Positions 1-9,027 of a stretch of DNA of 64,000 bases are shown piece by piece. The notes under the pieces were generated by a model. That model searched no databases. It was not told the origin of the DNA and saw only the letters and a list, made by a program, of their open reading frames with translations. Both the position numbers and the translations under genes were made by a program. The stretch is from Bacteroidia bacterium. Its GTDB lineage: Bacteria; Bacteroidota; Bacteroidia; UKL13-3. Positions within the stretch are counted from its first letter, which is position 1. Each line of letters opens with the position of its first letter. The stretch covers positions 1 to 64,000 of the forward strand of contig JACMQU010000036.1 in NCBI GenBank assembly GCA_014376805.1, given 5' to 3'.

Positions 1-1106
1 ATACTGAAAAAAAATTATATTTTCCTTACAGGAAATATTTGCTTCATGGATGCTTAAAAACTGATGATGGATATATTATTACTGGTGACACCGGAAAATA
101 CGTCTACTCGCCGGCCTTTGTTGCTTCATTTGATTTTGATTTTAATTTAAAATGGCTTAAGGTTTATACTTTTCAATGTAGATATACTTCCATTTTAAAA
201 TCAAATACGGGATATTTTTTATCAGGAATAAAAGATTTTGATGGTGCGCAACGAATTAGTCAGGTGGGTATTGACAGCATAGGTAACATTATTTGGGAAA
301 GGAACTATCTTGATACCTCTTATTATATAAGTGGATTTCTAGGGCAAGGGGTAAAAATTAATAATAAGTACTTTAGTTATGGATTTACTTCAAATAGTAC
401 AAATCTGAACGAAATTGGATACCTTAATGCATCCAATGAAGACGGGAATTTACTATTTGAGAAATTTTATCCAATGCAACAAAATTTTTCATTCAGAAAA
501 ATGATTGAATATAATAATTCATTGTATGCCATAGCGGCTTTAGATTCGTTAATCAACAATGTTACATTTACCAGGTTTGTTCAGTTTAGTAAAATATCGG
601 CCGAAACAGGTAATATAGAATGGTATCAATTGTATAAACATTATTCACGGAACAATGAGATCCATAATCTCTATAAAGTGGATAATGGTTTTTTGATGTG
701 CGGCAATGCTGTGAATCAAAATCGTCTTAAAGAATTTGATTCAACACATAGAATAGAGAGCGATGCCTGGTTGCTTAAAGTTGATACCAATGGTTGCATA
801 ATTCCCGGCTGCAAACCTTATGTGTACAGCGGTGTTCAACATATTTTGCACGATAATGCAATAATAGAAGTATATCCTAATCCGGTAGGTGAATATTTCA
901 CCATCACTTTTAAAAATCAACAATTATTTAATGGTTCAAACGAAATATTTATTTATGATATGGCGGGACGCGAATTGTTTAACCAAACTTTAAAAGCACT
1001 CACATCAAGCATCAAACTTCAAAACACATTCAATTATTCGGGTGCTGCATTTTTGGTGATAAAAAATGATGCGGGGATGTTTTATAAGAAGATCATTTTT
1101 CAATAA
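1..1106 (+). CDS. T9SS type A sorting-domain protein, 5'-truncated by window edge
   Basis: The frame is open from base 3, so the true start lies to the left of the window; the TTG at 39 is only an in-frame codon. The visible part of about 368 residues has WLLKVD/G-type blades such as DAWLLKVDTNG, which suggest a beta-propeller surface domain. The last 80 or so residues form a T9SS type A domain, with the motif VYPNPVGEYF, then IYDMAGRELF, then a C-terminal YKKIIFQ strand. The family is exported through the Sec pathway and then the T9SS, and is anchored at or released from the cell surface. The ligand is unknown. The neighbour downstream is another T9SS cargo protein, but a hairpin separates the two genes, so they are probably not co-transcribed. 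Confidence 0.85.
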   Translation, partial: TEKKLYFPYRKYLLHGCLKTDDGYIITGDTGKYVYSPAFVASFDFDFNLKWLKVYTFQCRYTSILKSNTGYFLSGIKDFDGAQRISQVGIDSIGNIIWERNYLDTSYYISGFLGQGVKINNKYFSYGFTSNSTNLNEIGYLNASNEDGNLLFEKFYPMQQNFSFRKMIEYNNSLYAIAALDSLINNVTFTRFVQFSKISAETGNIEWYQLYKHYSRNNEIHNLYKVDNGFLMCGNAVNQNRLKEFDSTHRIESDAWLLKVDTNGCIIPGCKPYVYSGVQHILHDNAIIEVYPNPVGEYFTITFKNQQLFNGSNEIFIYDMAGRELFNQTLKALTSSIKLQNTFNYSGAAFLVIKNDAGMFYKKIIFQ

Positions 1107-1447
1107 ATCTATGATGAAAAAATTTAAATCAATAGTGAATCAAAGGTATTTTAAAGGAGACTGTTTCAATATTGAAATGGTCTCTTATTATTTAAAGTTG
1201 ATTTTATTTTCTTCATCAGTATATACATTCATTAACAACTCATGCCATTTTTAATTGAACCTGTTTTAAAATTATTTTTAATTCATGAGTGCATATTTTA
1301 AAAAGTGGGGTCTCTGTTCATGGAAACAATGTCAATTTTAATTATCTGGTTTGCAACTCATTAATTTTTTTATCTGTATATATTATTTATTTTCACCAAC
1401 ACATTTAACAAAGCTTACGTCTTCTCTTTTATCAAACTAAAAACCTT
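1107..1447. other. Intergenic region between two T9SS genes
   Basis: This 341-base AT-rich stretch holds a hairpin at 1157-1184 (listed separately) and the leader of the PKD adhesin. A short open frame at 1066-1254 overlaps the upstream gene and has no protein-like character. I found no TAnnTTTG promoter box close to the adhesin start and no RNA gene. Confidence 0.6.
1157..1190 (+). terminator. Probable intrinsic terminator after the first T9SS gene
   Basis: The arms GAGAC (1157-1161) and GTCTC (1180-1184) pair, and the inner palindrome TTTCAATATTGAAA extends the stem. T-rich sequence follows. It lies about 50 bases after the stop codon of the upstream gene. Confidence 0.5.
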
Positions 1448-4294
1448 ATGAAAACGAATTGTACAAAACCTTTAAAGCACCTATTGTTAGTTACCGCTTT
1501 AATGTTTACTTTCTTTAGTGATGTAAAAGCACAATGCCATGCAGCCTTTACTTATGTGGTTAACCCTTACACAAAAACTGTTAGCTTTACAAGTACATCA
1601 ACCGGCAGTAGTTTATCTTACTTATGGAAATTTGGAAGTGGCAGTAATTTAACAGTTGCTAACCCGGTTAAAACTTATACAACTTTTGGCACCTATACTG
1701 TTTGTTTGTATGTAAGTTCGGGAGGTGCCTGTTATGATAGTATTTGCACCAGTGTTACCATTAATAATCCATGTAATGCAGATTTTACCTATACATCTGA
1801 TACCGTTAATTACCCAAAGGTTCTTCATTTTTACCCATCAAATACCGGATCAAACCTAACGTATTTATGGACTTTTGGTGATTCATCAACAACAACAACA
1901 ACATCACCCATTCATACCTATACCAACTCAGCAAATTATTATGTTTGTTTACGAGTTACCAAAGCATATAACGGCGATACTTGTACCACCACTTTATGTA
2001 AATATATACCCGTAGGTATTACGTCTAACTGCCATGCCGTATTTACTTATGTTGTTAATCCATACACCAAAGTTGTAACGTTTACCAATACATCAACAGG
2101 TACAGGTAGTGTTTATAACTGGACTTTCGGAGATGCAAGCGCTTCAACTGCGGCAAGCCCAACCAAAACATACAGTACTTATGGAACCTTTAATGTATGT
2201 TTAAGAAAAGGTACCGGCATTTCTTTTTGTGATAGCATTTGCACAACTATAACCCTAACAAATCCGTGCAACGCCAATTTCACTTATTCTGCCGACTCAT
2301 TAAACAGTAAGCTTATTCATTTTTATGCCGGTAGCGGTGGTACAAATGCTTTGTATTTATGGAACTTCGGCGATTCAACAACATCAACCGTTGCTTATCC
2401 TACACATACATTTGCAAATAACGGATTATATTCTGTTTGCCTGAGAGTTACCAAATTTACCAACAGCGACACATGTGTAAGTCAGGTATGTTATGGAGTT
2501 CCAATTGGCCCTGTTGCTTGTCGCGCCGCATTTACTTACTCTGTTAATCAAACCACCAAAACCGTAACGTTCACCAATACATCTGCGGGAACCGGTTTGT
2601 TTTACAACTGGAAGTTTGGTGACAATACCACATCATCTTTGTTAAACCCATCGCATACATACACAGCAAGTGGCACATATACTGTTTGTTTAAGAGTATA
2701 TAACAGTTCGGCTTGTATTGATAGTTTTTGTTCATCGGTAATTGTTAATCCTACCAGTGCTTGCTATACGAGTTTTACGGCCATACCTGATAGTGTAAAC
2801 AAAAGATTGGTTCATTTTAACGCCTTAAATACAGGTACAAATTTAAACTACTTCTGGACATTCGGAGATTCTACTACATCAGCATTAAGAAACCCTGATC
2901 ACCTTTATTCATCACTTGGAACCTATACTGCATGCTTGAGAATTACAAAAGCAGTTAATGGTGATACCTGTAATACCCAAAGCTGTTCAAGCTTTTCTTT
3001 AACAAATAATTGTAACAGCTTTTTCAGTGGTACTGTTGATCCTAATAATAATAAGAAGATCACTTTTGGGCCATCTGCCATTAATGCCTCCAACCTCAGT
3101 TTTTACTGGACCTTTGGCGATAGCAGCAGCAGTGCAGCATATAACCCATCACATACATATGCAACAAGTGGAATGTACACAGTATGTTTTAGGGTGATAA
3201 AGGGTGGACCTGATACTTGCAGTAGTCAAAAATGTTTAAATTTTGTGGCCGGTAACTATGTATTATGTAATGCTCAATTTATTTTCGTGAGAGATACCAC
3301 CAATGCATTAAAACTTCATTTTGGCAATACATCAATAGGTGATAGCTTAATTACTACGTGGAATTTCGGAGACGGAACAGGTAACTCAACATCAAGAAAT
3401 CCCGATCATATTTATGCAAAAGCCGGTACGTATTATGTGTGTATGAATATTACCAGAAACAACCCCGCCTGTTCATCATACAAATGTGATTCGGTAACAG
3501 TTGGTTCAAGTGCGGGCAGTTGTGATGCCAGGTTTAATGGTCTTGTGAATGCTAATACCAAAACTGTTGCATTTGCAAATTCATCAACAGGAAGCAGGCT
3601 AAAGTATGCATGGAGTTTTGGCGACAGCACTACATCAACCCTAAAAAACCCTATGCATGTTTATGCGCACGCCGGCACCTACGCTGTATGCTTATATGTT
3701 TTTGATTCGATGAACATAAATTGTAACAGTTTAAAATGTTTGAATTTTGGAGTGCCTCCAGTATCTAATTGTACCGCTGCATTTGCGCAAGAGCGTGATA
3801 CAGCTTTTCATACAGGAATAAAATACAACTTTACTTCGGCCACAGGCTATACCGCCACAGCAGCGTTTTTTCTTTGGACCTTTGGTGATGGAGATACGTC
3901 TCATGCAAAAAATCCGGATCATGTTTATGCTGCCCCCGGAAGTTATGCGGCGTGTTTAAATGTTGTGCGCCTGGCCGACAGTTGTAATGTAACTCATTGC
4001 CAGGTTATATCTGTTGCAGCAGGTGTAGGTGAACTTGCTAATGAATTACAATCGGCTAAGTTTTATCCTAATCCTTTCGATGAACATTTAACACTTGAAC
4101 TGAACAGTTTGAAGACCGGGAAATTAAGCATTGTAATTTATGATTTAACCGGCAGAACCCATTACACCAATGAGGTAATGTTGGACAGGAATTTAAGCCG
4201 GGTAGAAATAGAAACACAAGATTTTCCTAAAGGTGTTTACTTAATAAAATTAGGTACAAACGGCGATAACTTTTATAGAAAACTTGTTAAATAA
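1448..4294 (+). CDS. Secreted PKD-repeat protein (10 PKD-like domains) with T9SS sorting domain
   Basis: This is a large surface protein of 948 residues. A Sec signal peptide covers residues 1-29 (ending VKAQ). Ten PKD-like domains of about 80 residues follow, each with a YxWxFGDS core, an NPxHxY turn and a GTYxVCLxV strand. The tail (about 870-948) is a type A T9SS domain with KFYPNPFDEH and IYDLTGRTHY. Each PKD domain has exactly four cysteines, 40 in total, suggesting two disulfides per domain in the periplasm or outside the cell. Domains 1, 3 and 5 resemble each other, as do 2, 4 and 6, so the array probably grew by duplicating a two-domain unit. Likely roles are adhesion, matrix or polysaccharide binding; no catalytic domain is seen. 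The next operon encodes a sigma factor and another PKD protein, which may be linked. Confidence 0.88.
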   Translation: MKTNCTKPLKHLLLVTALMFTFFSDVKAQCHAAFTYVVNPYTKTVSFTSTSTGSSLSYLWKFGSGSNLTVANPVKTYTTFGTYTVCLYVSSGGACYDSICTSVTINNPCNADFTYTSDTVNYPKVLHFYPSNTGSNLTYLWTFGDSSTTTTTSPIHTYTNSANYYVCLRVTKAYNGDTCTTTLCKYIPVGITSNCHAVFTYVVNPYTKVVTFTNTSTGTGSVYNWTFGDASASTAASPTKTYSTYGTFNVCLRKGTGISFCDSICTTITLTNPCNANFTYSADSLNSKLIHFYAGSGGTNALYLWNFGDSTTSTVAYPTHTFANNGLYSVCLRVTKFTNSDTCVSQVCYGVPIGPVACRAAFTYSVNQTTKTVTFTNTSAGTGLFYNWKFGDNTTSSLLNPSHTYTASGTYTVCLRVYNSSACIDSFCSSVIVNPTSACYTSFTAIPDSVNKRLVHFNALNTGTNLNYFWTFGDSTTSALRNPDHLYSSLGTYTACLRITKAVNGDTCNTQSCSSFSLTNNCNSFFSGTVDPNNNKKITFGPSAINASNLSFYWTFGDSSSSAAYNPSHTYATSGMYTVCFRVIKGGPDTCSSQKCLNFVAGNYVLCNAQFIFVRDTTNALKLHFGNTSIGDSLITTWNFGDGTGNSTSRNPDHIYAKAGTYYVCMNITRNNPACSSYKCDSVTVGSSAGSCDARFNGLVNANTKTVAFANSSTGSRLKYAWSFGDSTTSTLKNPMHVYAHAGTYAVCLYVFDSMNINCNSLKCLNFGVPPVSNCTAAFAQERDTAFHTGIKYNFTSATGYTATAAFFLWTFGDGDTSHAKNPDHVYAAPGSYAACLNVVRLADSCNVTHCQVISVAAGVGELANELQSAKFYPNPFDEHLTLELNSLKTGKLSIVIYDLTGRTHYTNEVMLDRNLSRVEIETQDFPKGVYLIKLGTNGDNFYRKLVK
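1535..4018 (+). repeat. Ten-fold protein-level PKD repeat array
   Basis: Ten coding repeats of about 240-255 bases each start with a Cys codon (first at 1535) and carry the FGD core. The repeats have diverged at DNA level, so this is an old array. The alternating A/B pattern in the first six repeats indicates an ancestral unit of about 160 residues. Confidence 0.8.
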
Positions 4295-4470
4295 TGTCAG
4301 TTATTCACTCATCAACACACACCAGAACTATTTATCAGGAAGTTATCAGTATTTACCAAAAACGCAACTTAAAGATGAGTATAGAAGGTATAGCAGTAAT
4401 TTTATAGAAACAGTCCATCAACTTATTAATTTAAGGTATCCATAATTTGTATAGATACCTTTTATCAGAC

Positions 4471-5040
4471 ATGATAGATTTAAGTACACTTATTAATAAA
4501 TGCCGGAACAAGGACATACGAGCCGAGTATGAACTTTATAGATATTGCTTTGGGATTTTGATAGGAATTTGCAACCGTTATACAATAAATAAAGATGATT
4601 CTGTTGATTTATTAAACCGTGCTTTCTTAAAGATTTTAAACAATTTAAAAAAGTATGATGATACAAAATCGTTTGAGAAATGGAGTAAAAGCATCATGGT
4701 GAATACCATTATTGATGAGTTTAGAAAAAGCAAAAATTACAGGGCTCTTTTTGTTGAAAATGAATTGAAGGAAACAATATCAACAGTTAAGGGGTTTGAT
4801 ATGAACGAAGGAATGGAAAGGCTGAATGCAGCCGATATGATGAAAGAAATAAAGCGATTACCTGAAGGTTGTAAAGAGGTGTTTAATTTATATGTTTTTG
4901 AAGGACTTTCGCACAATGAAATAAGCAAGAGTTTATCAATTGCAGAAAGCACTTCGCGGTGGCACTTGTTAAACGCCAGAAACCTACTTAAAATAAAATT
5001 TGCAAGAATTGTTGAATCATTAAAAGTTATGATATTATGA
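4471..5040 (+). CDS. ECF-type RNA polymerase sigma factor
   Basis: This is an extracytoplasmic-function sigma-70 factor that would direct RNA polymerase to a small regulon. Region 2 is visible in the N-terminal half (DLLNRAFLKILNNLKKYD, then WSKSIMVNTIIDEFRKSK, the -10 recognition helix area). Region 4 is in the C-terminal third (LPEGCKEVFNLYVFEGLSHN, then EISKSLSIAESTSRWHL, a helix-turn-helix). I chose the ATG at 4471 (MIDLSTLINK) over the TTG at 4447 because it gives the usual length (189 residues) and start position. The stop overlaps the next gene's start as ATGA, so translation is probably coupled to the anti-sigma-like protein. Confidence 0.88.
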   Translation: MIDLSTLINKCRNKDIRAEYELYRYCFGILIGICNRYTINKDDSVDLLNRAFLKILNNLKKYDDTKSFEKWSKSIMVNTIIDEFRKSKNYRALFVENELKETISTVKGFDMNEGMERLNAADMMKEIKRLPEGCKEVFNLYVFEGLSHNEISKSLSIAESTSRWHLLNARNLLKIKFARIVESLKVMIL

Positions 5041-6383
5041 GAAGCGCCGATGAAGATTTTGATGATGGCATCAGGCAAAAAGTCAATGCTATCAACAATG
5101 AGTTTGATGAGGCTTATTGGTTAAAAGCGAAGAGTCTTATTAAAGCCGACAGGCAGTTTAAAGCAAATATTATGGTCTTCACTTTTGTTCTGTTTGCTTT
5201 GTTAATGGCCATTGCAGTAATGGGTTTCTTTATGCAAAATTATCAGCAAAAATTAAAGGCAACATCAACCGATTTAAGCCAGGCAGATATCAATAGACCT
5301 GTACAAACCCAAACAGTACCTGGCCAACAGAATGGGTTGTGGGTATTTAAATCTGAACCCTTGTTTGCAGTTAACGCAGGTTCTGTTTTTCCGGCAGGAA
5401 CTCAAATATTTATGCAAACTTTGCAACTGATGCATGAAACCGGGGTAGAAACGACCTGGCAGCAAACAATACATAAAGATGAATTTATAATTGAACCGGC
5501 ATTGCACATGAAAACAACTACAAATAAAACATTGCTAAAGCAGCCCTTTAAACCCTTAAACAGGGAGAACGAGCGCAAAATAACTATACATAAAAGCAAA
5601 GTTGAAAATGAATACATTGACGAAATACAGGCTTCAAACATATATGATGTTACGATGCTCCGGGTGCAGGAAAAGGATCCTGTAACCGTTGAGAATAAAA
5701 TGTGGAACGGGGCTATTTTAGCAACAACTTTATGGGATACCAGCAACCTAATAAAGAAAAATTTTCATAAGCATTTTGATAAAAAACCGAAAGCGTTTTA
5801 CTTAACAGCAGAAGCCTGTTTAACAAATTTTAACGGATCTCCATTAAAAGAAAACACTATAAGTTATGGCATAGGCATAAAGTGTTTTTATTTCTATTCC
5901 AAAAATTTCGGACTGAGTGCAGGTATTGAATACAGAAGGCTACACGAGCAATTGGGTGATCGAAAATATGTACAACTCAGCTATAATTTTGGCTCAAACC
6001 AGCAAATTAAAATATTAACAACGCAAAGGCTTGACTATATACAAATTCCGGTTTGGTTGGTGTATCGTTTAAACAATAAAAACCAGGTAAATGCAGGTAT
6101 TAATCTATTAGCAGTAATACAAACTACAGATATGGTTCAAACCATGCAAACCGGCGATGTTAATTTAAACAATGTTAAATACGAACATGGCTACTTTAAT
6201 GCAATAGCAGCAACCGACCTACAACTTAGTGTTGGTTATTCTTATGCCGCTACAGGTAGGCTTTATTTTCATGCAACTTTATATAAGGGGCTTATTGATA
6301 TAACTAATAACAAAGTATTTAAGTCGGCCAGTGCTGATTATAACAAAGGCTTTACAGTTGGTATAGGCTATAAATTTAATTAA
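5037..6383 (+). CDS. Anti-sigma-like inner-membrane segment fused to an outer-membrane beta-barrel-like domain
   Basis: The 448-residue protein starts with about 43 acidic/basic cytoplasmic residues, then one hydrophobic span at about 44-66, a long polar linker (67-250), and a C-terminal barrel-like domain (about 255-448). The barrel has alternating strands such as SYGIGIKCFYFYSKNFGLSA and ends FTVGIGYKFN, as in PF13568 proteins. Its position directly after an ECF sigma gene, with an ATGA overlap, suggests that the N-terminus holds the sigma factor. One polypeptide with both an inner-membrane helix and an outer-membrane-type barrel is unusual: it would have to span the periplasm, or the barrel-like part would have to fold in the periplasm. 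It could instead be a plain barrel protein with a signal anchor. Confidence 0.65.
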   Translation: MRSADEDFDDGIRQKVNAINNEFDEAYWLKAKSLIKADRQFKANIMVFTFVLFALLMAIAVMGFFMQNYQQKLKATSTDLSQADINRPVQTQTVPGQQNGLWVFKSEPLFAVNAGSVFPAGTQIFMQTLQLMHETGVETTWQQTIHKDEFIIEPALHMKTTTNKTLLKQPFKPLNRENERKITIHKSKVENEYIDEIQASNIYDVTMLRVQEKDPVTVENKMWNGAILATTLWDTSNLIKKNFHKHFDKKPKAFYLTAEACLTNFNGSPLKENTISYGIGIKCFYFYSKNFGLSAGIEYRRLHEQLGDRKYVQLSYNFGSNQQIKILTTQRLDYIQIPVWLVYRLNNKNQVNAGINLLAVIQTTDMVQTMQTGDVNLNNVKYEHGYFNAIAATDLQLSVGYSYAATGRLYFHATLYKGLIDITNNKVFKSASADYNKGFTVGIGYKFN

Positions 6384-6385
6384 AA

Positions 6386-7495
6386 ATGAAAGCATCTAAT
6401 TATGTCATTTTACTATTTATACTACTCGGTCTTTCATGCAAAAGAAAGGCTGAACCTTTTGATGAAACATCGGGCCCGGTATTTTATGCCAAAGGCTTTG
6501 CCGGCAATGAAGCCATCAACATTGAAGCAGGTGTAAACAGTTACTATCTTGAAACCGATCATGCCATTGATGCCAACCGAATACATGAGTTTACCGGTAA
6601 TTTTAAACAAACCTGCCCAAAATGCAAGCACTCTTTAAAGGTTAGAATAAGGGATTATCATCAGGCAAATGGATCAGGTTTTTTTGCTGACTCGAGTTTA
6701 GTGAATAAGGATTATGACTATAAGTTGAATGGCTTTTCCAATATTCCGTTTTATACCATTAAACTAACTGCAATACCCGAGGGTGAATCGGGCCTGAAAT
6801 CTCACCTGTGGGAGTTTTCAGACGGCTCTACATCAACCAAAAACACGTTAATTAAAACCTTTTTAAGTAGCACAGATCAACAAATAAAATACACTTGCAA
6901 TTATACCAATACCTGCTCATCAACCCTAAGTTATCATGTTAGGTTAAATCCATTTTTGAACCCCGTGGATTTACCCGATTTTAAAGCTGAAAAAATTGAC
7001 AGTGCTCAAATCATTTATCAGCTTACGGCAGTAGGTGATGCTAAAAATACTTATCTGTGGAATATGGGCAATGGGCAACGATTAAAAGGAAAATCGGTTT
7101 TTTATGGTTTTGATAGCAGTGGTGTTTTTACAGTAAGTCTGACCCGGATTAGCGAAAACGATACCGGCGAAGTAAGCAAAAACATTAGTGTTGGAAATGT
7201 TCCTGATTGTAAAGCAAATTTTATTAAAGAGCTTATACCTTTTGAAGACCCATTAAACCTATCTACAGTGGATGTTGAATGGACGAATGAAGCCGGCGAA
7301 TTATTTACAAGTGCAGGAGTTAAACAAAGTTTTTATAACCAATTTAAAGTACTCGAGTCATTGGGTCATAAAACAAATGCAGGCGGCCAACCTACAACAC
7401 TTATAAAGTTGCTTATCAACTGTAAGGTTTCTAACGGATCAAGAATTATTGAATTAAAAAACGTGGAAGCTAAAATGGCAGTAGCACATCCTTAA
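6386..7495 (+). CDS. PKD-domain lipoprotein in the sigma/anti-sigma operon
   Basis: The protein has 369 residues and a lipoprotein signal (lipobox LGLSC, Cys18), so it is predicted to be lipid-anchored in the outer or inner membrane. Two PKD-like domains are visible: HLWEFSDGSTSTKN at about residues 140-155, and YLWNMGNGQRLKG at about 225. The gene begins 3 bases after the barrel gene, so the three genes form one operon. It could act as the sensing or binding arm of the pathway, or as a partner of the PKD adhesin upstream. No catalytic motif was recognised. Confidence 0.7.
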   Translation: MKASNYVILLFILLGLSCKRKAEPFDETSGPVFYAKGFAGNEAINIEAGVNSYYLETDHAIDANRIHEFTGNFKQTCPKCKHSLKVRIRDYHQANGSGFFADSSLVNKDYDYKLNGFSNIPFYTIKLTAIPEGESGLKSHLWEFSDGSTSTKNTLIKTFLSSTDQQIKYTCNYTNTCSSTLSYHVRLNPFLNPVDLPDFKAEKIDSAQIIYQLTAVGDAKNTYLWNMGNGQRLKGKSVFYGFDSSGVFTVSLTRISENDTGEVSKNISVGNVPDCKANFIKELIPFEDPLNLSTVDVEWTNEAGELFTSAGVKQSFYNQFKVLESLGHKTNAGGQPTTLIKLLINCKVSNGSRIIELKNVEAKMAVAHP

Positions 7496-7497
7496 AC

Positions 7498-7914
7498 TTA
7501 TACTTTTTTTTCGCTTTCATTTATAGGTAAATCATTAATACTGGCAAAGCGTTTTTGCATATAACCATCTTCATTAAACTCCCACATTTCGTTGCCATAA
7601 GAGCGGTACCATTGCCCTTGTACATCATGCCACTCATATTCAAAACGAACGCCAATTTTATTATCGGTAAAGCACCACAATTCTTTTTTTAATTTATAAT
7701 CCAGTTCTTTTTCCCATTTAGCTATAAGGAATTTTTTCACCTCTGCACGGCCATTAATAAACTCATGTCTGTTGCGCCATTCTGTATCTATTGTATAAGC
7801 CATACTTACTTTATCGGGGTCTTTAGTGTTCCAGGCATTTTCGGCAAATTGAACTTTTTGTGTAGCCGTTTCTAACGTAAATGGTGGCAAGGGCAATCTT
7901 TTTTCTTCGGGCAT
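7498..7914 (-). CDS. DUF1348 / NTF2-like (SnoaL-fold) protein
   Basis: This 138-residue cytoplasmic protein is rich in Trp and Tyr, with [26 protein letters not shown] and the [19 protein letters not shown] block typical of the DUF1348 group of the NTF2 superfamily. Length matches the family and there is no signal peptide. The family has no firmly established reaction; the NTF2 fold usually forms a cone with a small-molecule pocket. It is convergent with the PKD lipoprotein gene, with only 2 bases between the stops. Confidence 0.75.
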   Translation of the reverse strand: MPEEKRLPLPPFTLETATQKVQFAENAWNTKDPDKVSMAYTIDTEWRNRHEFINGRAEVKKFLIAKWEKELDYKLKKELWCFTDNKIGVRFEYEWHDVQGQWYRSYGNEMWEFNEDGYMQKRFASINDLPINESEKKV

Positions 7915-7980
7915 GGGATGCTTGTTTAAAGTAATTAATCATAACGGTGCCAAAAAACGCTTTGGTTCACCCTATCAAAA

Positions 7981-8514
7981 TTATATATATAAAAGCAATT
8001 GTTCTCTAATATAATTATAATTTTCTTCATCAAAACATACAAAAATAACTTTATCGAGATCTTTTGTTTGAGCAAGTACAGCGTGTACAACCTGCACTGC
8101 AATTTGTGCGGCAAGTTTTTTGGGAAACCTGTAAATGCCTGTGCTTATGTTTGGGAACGCAATTGATTTACATTGATTGTTAATGGCAAGCTGCATGGAG
8201 TTTTTATAGCAATTGGCAAGCCTTGTGGCTTCGTCATGCAAGCCATCATTCCATACAGGCCCAACGGTATGAATTATAAATTTGGCAGGCAGGTTACCGG
8301 CGGTTGTAATAACGGCATTACCTGTTTTACAGTTACCCTGCGCAGCAACAATTTTTTTGCAAGCTTCTAATATTGCTGGTCCGCCTGCCCTGTGTATGGC
8401 TCCATCAACACCACCGCCACCTAACAACGATGAGTTTGCTGCGTTAACAATTGCATCGGCATAAATTAAAGTGATGTCTCCTTTTACAAGATCTGTTTTA
8501 TTAAATTGGTTCAT
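7981..8514 (-). CDS. Macro-domain protein, O-acetyl-ADP-ribose deacetylase type
   Basis: This 177-residue single macro domain has the ADP-ribose-binding motifs [34 protein letters not shown] and [12 protein letters not shown]. These match the MacroD/YmdB class, which removes acetyl from O-acetyl-ADP-ribose and can remove ADP-ribose from proteins. The catalytic-loop Asn (NAANSS) and Asp (GVDGAIH) are present. It is a stand-alone gene. The upstream intergenic region carries two copies of a 64-bp repeat. Confidence 0.88.
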   Translation of the reverse strand: MNQFNKTDLVKGDITLIYADAIVNAANSSLLGGGGVDGAIHRAGGPAILEACKKIVAAQGNCKTGNAVITTAGNLPAKFIIHTVGPVWNDGLHDEATRLANCYKNSMQLAINNQCKSIAFPNISTGIYRFPKKLAAQIAVQVVHAVLAQTKDLDKVIFVCFDEENYNYIREQLLLYI

Positions 8515-8775
8515 AATATAACCATTTTTTTTTATGTTAAATCGTATACAAATTATGTATGTGTTATAACATATTTAGTTACTGTTCACCCAAAAATATA
8601 GAATATTCACCAAGTTAGGTTAACAAAAAGTGTATTTATTTTTTAATTAAAATGTGAACTGATCTTTGATGTAATGATTGTGGTACCGTAAGGTTACATA
8701 TTAATTAAAGAGATAGATTATTTCAAACTAAAAGAAGATCACGAAAAACTTCTTCAACTCGTTGCTATTTTAATG

Positions 8776-8839
8776 ACTTGCTGCGTAAAAGTTTTGGGGA
8801 GCTCTTATGGGTTATAAAGACTTCTGCACTAACGTGGTT
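8776..8839 (+). repeat. 64-bp direct repeat, copy 1
   Basis: The copy begins ACTTGCTGCGTAAAAG and ends CACTAACGTGGTT. It shares TAAAAGTTTTGGGGAGCTC, TATGGGTTA and CGTGGTT with copy 2, 145 bases downstream. Its end forms a small CAC-taac-GTG hairpin followed by seven T, like a weak terminator on the plus strand. Confidence 0.75.
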
Positions 8840-8920
8840 TTTTTGCATGGGGGGAGCATCATATTTCATTCAATATTTGTGCGATACGCGGTGTTAAAAA
8901 TTCGGATTCTAATATACTTC

Positions 8921-8984
8921 ACTTGCGGCGTAAAAGTTTTGGGGAGCTCCTATGGGTTACTAAGATGTCACCACTAGCGTGGTT
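8921..8984 (+). repeat. 64-bp direct repeat, copy 2
   Basis: The copy begins ACTTGCGGCGTAAAAG and ends CACTAGCGTGGTT, the same length as copy 1. It keeps the terminal hairpin (ACCAC-tagc-GTGGT, 8970-8983). The differences keep the hairpin paired, which suggests that structure is selected. Confidence 0.75.
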
Positions 8985-9027
8985 GATTTATATCTGATGC
9001 CCCGTTTAAAGTTAGCAACAAAATTAA

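Larger units (their letters stand above)
8515..9027. other. 513-base non-coding region with a duplicated element and a possible gene scrap
   Basis: The region separates the macro-domain gene from the receiver gene; both point left. It contains two copies of a 64-bp element (listed separately). A 35-codon open frame from 8692 on the plus strand reads KEIDYFKLKEDHEKLLQLV before running into the first repeat. That piece looks protein-like and could be the remnant of a disrupted gene. No tRNA or intact ORF is present. Confidence 0.5.

Noticed and set aside
4737-5078. 113-codon minus-strand open frame over the sigma gene
   Set aside because: Antisense shadow; the sigma factor frame has clear domain motifs.
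8776-8984. Possible CRISPR array
   Set aside because: Only two copies, 64 bases long and far apart, with no spacers of regular size and no cas genes.
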